Assembly (NCBI GenBank): GCA_903918645.1
Contig: CAIXFH010000188.1
Span: 1-35,969, forward strand
Reading direction: 5' to 3'
Source: an uncultured Actinomycetes bacterium
GTDB taxonomy: Bacteria; Actinomycetota; Actinomycetes; S36-B12; CAIYMF01
DNA length: 35,969 nucleotides
Shown here: positions 33,342 to 35,969 of the stretch, in pieces
Numbering within the stretch: the stretch's first letter is position 1
How the letters are laid out: each line of letters opens with the position of its first letter
Notes under the pieces: generated by a model
Database searches by the model: none
Told to the model about the DNA's origin: nothing
What the model saw: the letters and a program-made list of their open reading frames with translations, nothing else
Made by a program: the position numbers and the translations under genes

Positions 33342-34081
33342 ATACGCAAGCTTTCGCGTTCAGCGTCGATGCTGAGCGCTATCGCGAGGACGGATTTCAG
33401 GTAATACCAGGGGTTCTCGACGAGTCGACCCTGGCTAAGGCTCGAGCCGAATCTGATCGCTTGATGGAGTTGTGCGGTTCCAATCCGGAGTTCTATGGCC
33501 CACGTATTGAGTGGGAGACCGATCATCTGGCGCCGGAAGACCACGACGGTATGCACCGGGTGATTCGAAAGCTCGAACCGATTTCAGATCTGAGCCCCTT
33601 CTTCGCCGCCCTGGCTCTTGAGCCGCGCTTGGCGGATCCGGCCCGCAGTGTTTTCGGTGAGGAGGTTGGGCTTTTCGAGGACAAGCTCAATCTCAAACTT
33701 CCCGGCGGCTCGCCCTATCCCTGGCATCAGGATTGGTCCTGCTGCTGGCGCGCGCACACCGACGAACTCGCTACCTGCTTTGTGTATCTCGACGATGCAG
33801 ATGAGGTTAACGGCTGCCTTCGGGTAGTTCCCAAGAGCCACAAGGACAAGATCGCCTACCCGTTCAAGGAAGGTAGTCACTTCGAGATCGACACTGCGTC
33901 CTTCGATCAGGACTTGTCAGTCGCGCTGCCGTTGAAGGCAGGCGACATGATCATGTTCGACTCGTGGCTGCTGCACTACTCGGATCTCAACCGCGGCACT
34001 TCGCCGCGGCGCGCGATTATCTACACCTATTACCCGGCTCGGTTGGGTGCGATCAACGACAACCGGTTCCCGCCGTCATAG
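33338..34081 (+). CDS. Phytanoyl-CoA dioxygenase (PhyH)-family Fe(II)/2-oxoglutarate oxygenase
   Basis: A 247-residue soluble oxygenase. The iron facial triad is His130 and Asp132 (YPWHQDW) with His213 (WLLHYSDLNRG), and Arg224 (SPRRAI) is the likely 2-oxoglutarate anchor. Lys116 and Lys120 lie on the strand before the HxD (EDKLNLKL). The N-terminus YREDGFQVIPGVLDES is characteristic of PhyH/EctD proteins. The ATG overlaps the SIS-gene stop (ATGA), so it is a true member of this operon. The substrate is unknown. A hydroxylated or glycated small molecule fits the context (inference). It uses 2-oxoglutarate, the product of the neighbouring pentose pathway. Confidence 0.9.
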   Translation: MNTQAFAFSVDAERYREDGFQVIPGVLDESTLAKARAESDRLMELCGSNPEFYGPRIEWETDHLAPEDHDGMHRVIRKLEPISDLSPFFAALALEPRLADPARSVFGEEVGLFEDKLNLKLPGGSPYPWHQDWSCCWRAHTDELATCFVYLDDADEVNGCLRVVPKSHKDKIAYPFKEGSHFEIDTASFDQDLSVALPLKAGDMIMFDSWLLHYSDLNRGTSPRRAIIYTYYPARLGAINDNRFPPS

Positions 34082-34100
34082 GCTCGCTCAAGTAGTTGGC

Positions 34101-35123
34101 TCACAACCGGGGGATCTGCTGGGTGATGCAGTGTGGCCCGCCGCCGCCGTACGAGAGCAACGTTCCAGGCACCCCCACGACCTCGCGGTCAGGAAAGACC
34201 TCGCGCAATCGAGTAAGGGCGATCTCGTCGGTGCGTTCATCACCCGTGGGCATAATCACGCCACCATTGGGCAGGTAGAAGTTCAGGTACGGAATCTCAA
34301 TCTCAGTGTCTGTTCCTGCTAACGCTGTAACGCCCAGGGGCGCAACGGGTTTCACATCGATGGTGCGGCCGTTAGCGTCTGGGCTTGAGGTCAGACTCGC
34401 GATATTGCGCACTGCGAAATCGTAAAGCTCGTTGTCATGATCGTCGGGTACCTGCAGGGCAACGACGCCAGGTGCTACGTACTGGGCGATGCCGTCGATG
34501 TGGCCGTCGGTATCGCGATCGGGGAAGGCGTCGAGCCAGATTATTCGATCAGCGCCTAGGTAATCGCGCAGGATGTTTTCGGCCTGTTCGCGAGTGACAC
34601 CAGGGTTGCGGTTGTCGTTGAGTACGGAGCCGACAGTGGTGATCAGCGTGCCCTCGCCGTCGACAAAGTAAGCGCCTCCTTCAGAAGTGAGGGGAGCTTG
34701 ATACAGCGGAAGCTCGAGGAGCCGGGCGATGTTGGCGGCCAGGCGATCATCGTTGCCATGCGGCTGATACTTGTTGCCCCAACCGTTGAACCGCATCGAG
34801 ACGACGGCTCGTCGGCTAACGCCATCGGTGACAAACAACGGCCCACTATCGCGAGTCCACGAGTCGTCGATAGGTAGTTCCTCGATTGATATGGCCGAGC
34901 CGCATAAGTCGCGCACTTCGGCGGCGTCGCCGGGGCGGCACACCATGAGCACAGGTTCGAAGTCTTGGATGGCGCGCGCCACAGTGGCGTAGTCGTTTTT
35001 GGCAGCGTTGAACCACGAGCCCCACAGTGATTCCCGACTAGGCCACGCCATGAGGCAGCACTCATGTTCAGCCCATTCCGCGGGCATGTGTAGTCCGTCG
35101 GCGCGCGGCGTGGTGAGATCCAT
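34101..35123 (-). CDS. aguA: Agmatine deiminase / peptidyl-arginine deiminase family protein
   Basis: A 340-residue guanidino-group-modifying enzyme. It begins TTPRADGLHMPAEWAEHECC and contains MAWPSRESLWG, DSWTRDSGPLFV, RFNGWGNKY, FPDRDTDGHIDG and the C-terminal GGGGPHCITQQIP with nucleophile Cys332. These are the agmatine deiminase landmarks, giving N-carbamoylputrescine and ammonia from agmatine. Length is slightly below the usual 360-370. ATG 35123 matches the family start. A TTG 16 codons upstream has no ribosome site. Convergent with the dioxygenase gene (19-base gap), it is not part of that operon. No N-carbamoylputrescine amidase is adjacent. Confidence 0.9.
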   Translation of the reverse strand: MDLTTPRADGLHMPAEWAEHECCLMAWPSRESLWGSWFNAAKNDYATVARAIQDFEPVLMVCRPGDAAEVRDLCGSAISIEELPIDDSWTRDSGPLFVTDGVSRRAVVSMRFNGWGNKYQPHGNDDRLAANIARLLELPLYQAPLTSEGGAYFVDGEGTLITTVGSVLNDNRNPGVTREQAENILRDYLGADRIIWLDAFPDRDTDGHIDGIAQYVAPGVVALQVPDDHDNELYDFAVRNIASLTSSPDANGRTIDVKPVAPLGVTALAGTDTEIEIPYLNFYLPNGGVIMPTGDERTDEIALTRLREVFPDREVVGVPGTLLSYGGGGPHCITQQIPRL

Positions 35124-35269
35124 CGAGCGTCCCGTCTGTGCTGTGCTTCTGGGTTCGGGCTGCTCTGACAATCTACGCGCCCGCGAGGCAGTGAAGGTGG
35201 GTTGAAGTCAAAGGGTCGCAGTATCTGCAAGCGGCGGGATGAGCAACGGTTCGAGCAAAGGTGCACCCC

Positions 35270-35656
35270 ATGAGTCAGAACGATTCCGTAAGCGCCGTCA
35301 TCGAAGATGGCCTCGCAATTCTTGACGCACTAGATGCGTTCATCTACAGCAAGGACCGCGCAGGCAATTACCTATACGCCAACAAGGCCGTACAGGACTT
35401 GTTCGGGGCATCGCTGGATCAGATTCGCGGACACGAGGACACCCAGTTCTTTGATCTGGAGCGATCGAGCGAGTTGCGTGACAACGACCATGCCGTGATG
35501 GATCGCAACGAGACGATCGAGCGCAAGGAGCACAACCTCATTAAGGAGACCGGCGAAGCGCGGATGTACCTGACTATCAAGTCGCCGCTTCGTAATACGG
35601 CCGGTGAAGTCACCGGTATGTGTGGGATCTCCCTCGACATCACCGATCACGACTAG
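35270..35656 (+). CDS. Stand-alone PAS-domain sensory protein
   Basis: A 128-residue protein made of one PAS domain (about 15-125). Landmarks are LDALDAFIYSKDRAGNYLYA, NKAVQDLFGASLDQIRGHED, the FFD loop, and the closing strands MYLTIKSPLRNTAGEVTGMC and GISLDITDHD, which end exactly where a PAS domain usually connects to an output domain. There is no kinase, GGDEF or DNA-binding part, and no frame continuing beyond the stop. ATG 35270 has AAAGGTG seven bases upstream. A GTG at 35261 is too close to it. It may signal through a partner or be a remnant of a longer sensor. Confidence 0.85.
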   Translation: MSQNDSVSAVIEDGLAILDALDAFIYSKDRAGNYLYANKAVQDLFGASLDQIRGHEDTQFFDLERSSELRDNDHAVMDRNETIERKEHNLIKETGEARMYLTIKSPLRNTAGEVTGMCGISLDITDHD

Positions 35657-35877
35657 GCGACTGACTCCTGCACACGAGGTCCGCCTCGGCCGATGTGGCC
35701 ACGTGTTTGTGCGCAATCTATTTTCATCGAGTGGTGATGAATGTTGGCCCCTTGGTGCTGCGTGGGCGAGCGATCACGAGTCGAGCTGAAGTCATTGCTT
35801 TTTGTTGAGGGACACCGGTTGCCGTGCAGGGCGCTGGCCGGGCCGCGACCGCTCGATTAGGCGCCCCGTCGCCTTCC
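35657..35877. other. Intergenic stretch after the PAS gene
   Basis: About 220 bases without a convincing gene. A short stem CGAGG-TCCG-CCTCG lies at 35675-35688, shortly after the PAS stop, and could be a weak terminator. A TTTTTG run occurs near 35803 without a stem in front. I see no RNA gene and no protein-like frame. Confidence 0.4.
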
Positions 35878-35906
35878 TTGACGGTGGGCAAGTGGGGTGC
35901 TACTTT
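35878..35906 (+). promoter_or_regulatory. Candidate housekeeping promoter
   Basis: TTGACG at 35878-35883 and TACTTT at 35901-35906 are separated by exactly 17 bases. This matches the actinobacterial pattern TTGACN-(17)-TANNNT. The predicted transcription start falls at about 35911-35913, on or next to the ATG of the small ORF described next. It is the clearest promoter-like pair I found in the window. Confidence 0.5.
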
Positions 35907-35910
35907 ACAA

Positions 35911-35943
35911 ATGTGTTCGTTTTACCGGGTGGCGTTCAAATGA
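35911..35943 (+). CDS. Possible leaderless 10-codon leader ORF
   Basis: ATG TGT TCG ... AAA TGA encodes MCSFYRVAFK. Its ATG falls at the predicted transcription start, which would make it a leaderless ORF of the kind common in actinobacteria. Its TGA overlaps the ATG of the next frame (ATGA), so its translation could be coupled to, and regulate, the downstream gene. The second codon is Cys. The ORF is too short for proof from sequence alone. Confidence 0.3.
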   Translation: MCSFYRVAFK

Positions 35944-35969
35944 CCACAAGAGCCTCACGTGTAAAGGCA
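35940..35969 (+). CDS. Start of a gene cut by the window end
   Basis: An ATG at 35940 opens the frame MTTRASRVKA to the window edge, with a GGGTGG ribosome-like site seven bases upstream and a promoter-like pair further left. Ten codons are too few to identify a family. It could also be a chance frame. Confidence 0.35.
   Translation, partial: MTTRASRVKA

Overview
The window comes from a high-GC Gram-positive, almost certainly an actinobacterium. It has GC-rich third codon positions, frequent GTG starts, ATGA/GTGA stop-start overlaps, and the gene neighbourhood panB - nadE - glnA2 - glnE that is familiar from Streptomyces/Mycobacterium-type genomes. I cannot name genus or species. I saw no rRNA, tRNA, insertion sequence, phage gene or CRISPR array.

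Left part (1-14.9 kb), mostly housekeeping: the 5' end of panB (minus), a DHA2-type multidrug exporter followed by a TetR regulator, glutamine-dependent NAD+ synthase (minus), and a tight plus-strand unit glnA2-like glutamine synthetase > class I glutamine amidotransferase > glnE adenylyltransferase > MFS transporter. Next come a TetR regulator divergent from an Fe-S/FMN/FAD old-yellow-enzyme-type oxidoreductase, and an exported L,D-transpeptidase.

Middle part (14.9-27.4 kb), a sugar-acid catabolic island around a divergent IclR regulator. The minus arm is IclR > zinc alcohol/sugar dehydrogenase > SMP-30 lactonase > DapA-family lyase. The plus arm is an M24-fold protein without its metal ligands > a TIM-barrel-like protein of unknown function > IlvD/Edd dehydratase > sugar ABC transporter (lipoprotein plus two permeases) > alpha-ketoglutaric semialdehyde dehydrogenase. 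Together these supply every step of a Weimberg-type nonphosphorylative pentose pathway (sugar > lactone > aldonate > 2-keto-3-deoxy acid > 2-oxoglutarate semialdehyde > 2-oxoglutarate). L-arabinose is the best substrate guess, from the DapA-family plus IlvD/Edd combination. The two 'peptidase-like' proteins have no place in the known pathway and are the most promising unexplained components.

Right part (27.4-34.1 kb), a second sugar/amino-sugar operon: HutC/GntR-type regulator > ABC transporter (lipoprotein plus two permeases) > PfkB kinase > GlmS-like SIS protein > Fe(II)/2-oxoglutarate dioxygenase. The set GntR + transporter + PfkB kinase + SIS protein resembles the Bacillus frl (fructosamine) system, here with an added dioxygenase. 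Neither transporter has its own ATPase, so a shared MsiK/MsmX-type ATPase elsewhere is implied. Strong stem-loops sit just after both binding-protein genes and again after the kinase gene.

Right edge: an agmatine-deiminase-family gene (minus), a small stand-alone PAS protein, and a promoter with a possible leaderless 10-codon leader ORF that overlaps the start of a gene cut off by the window end.
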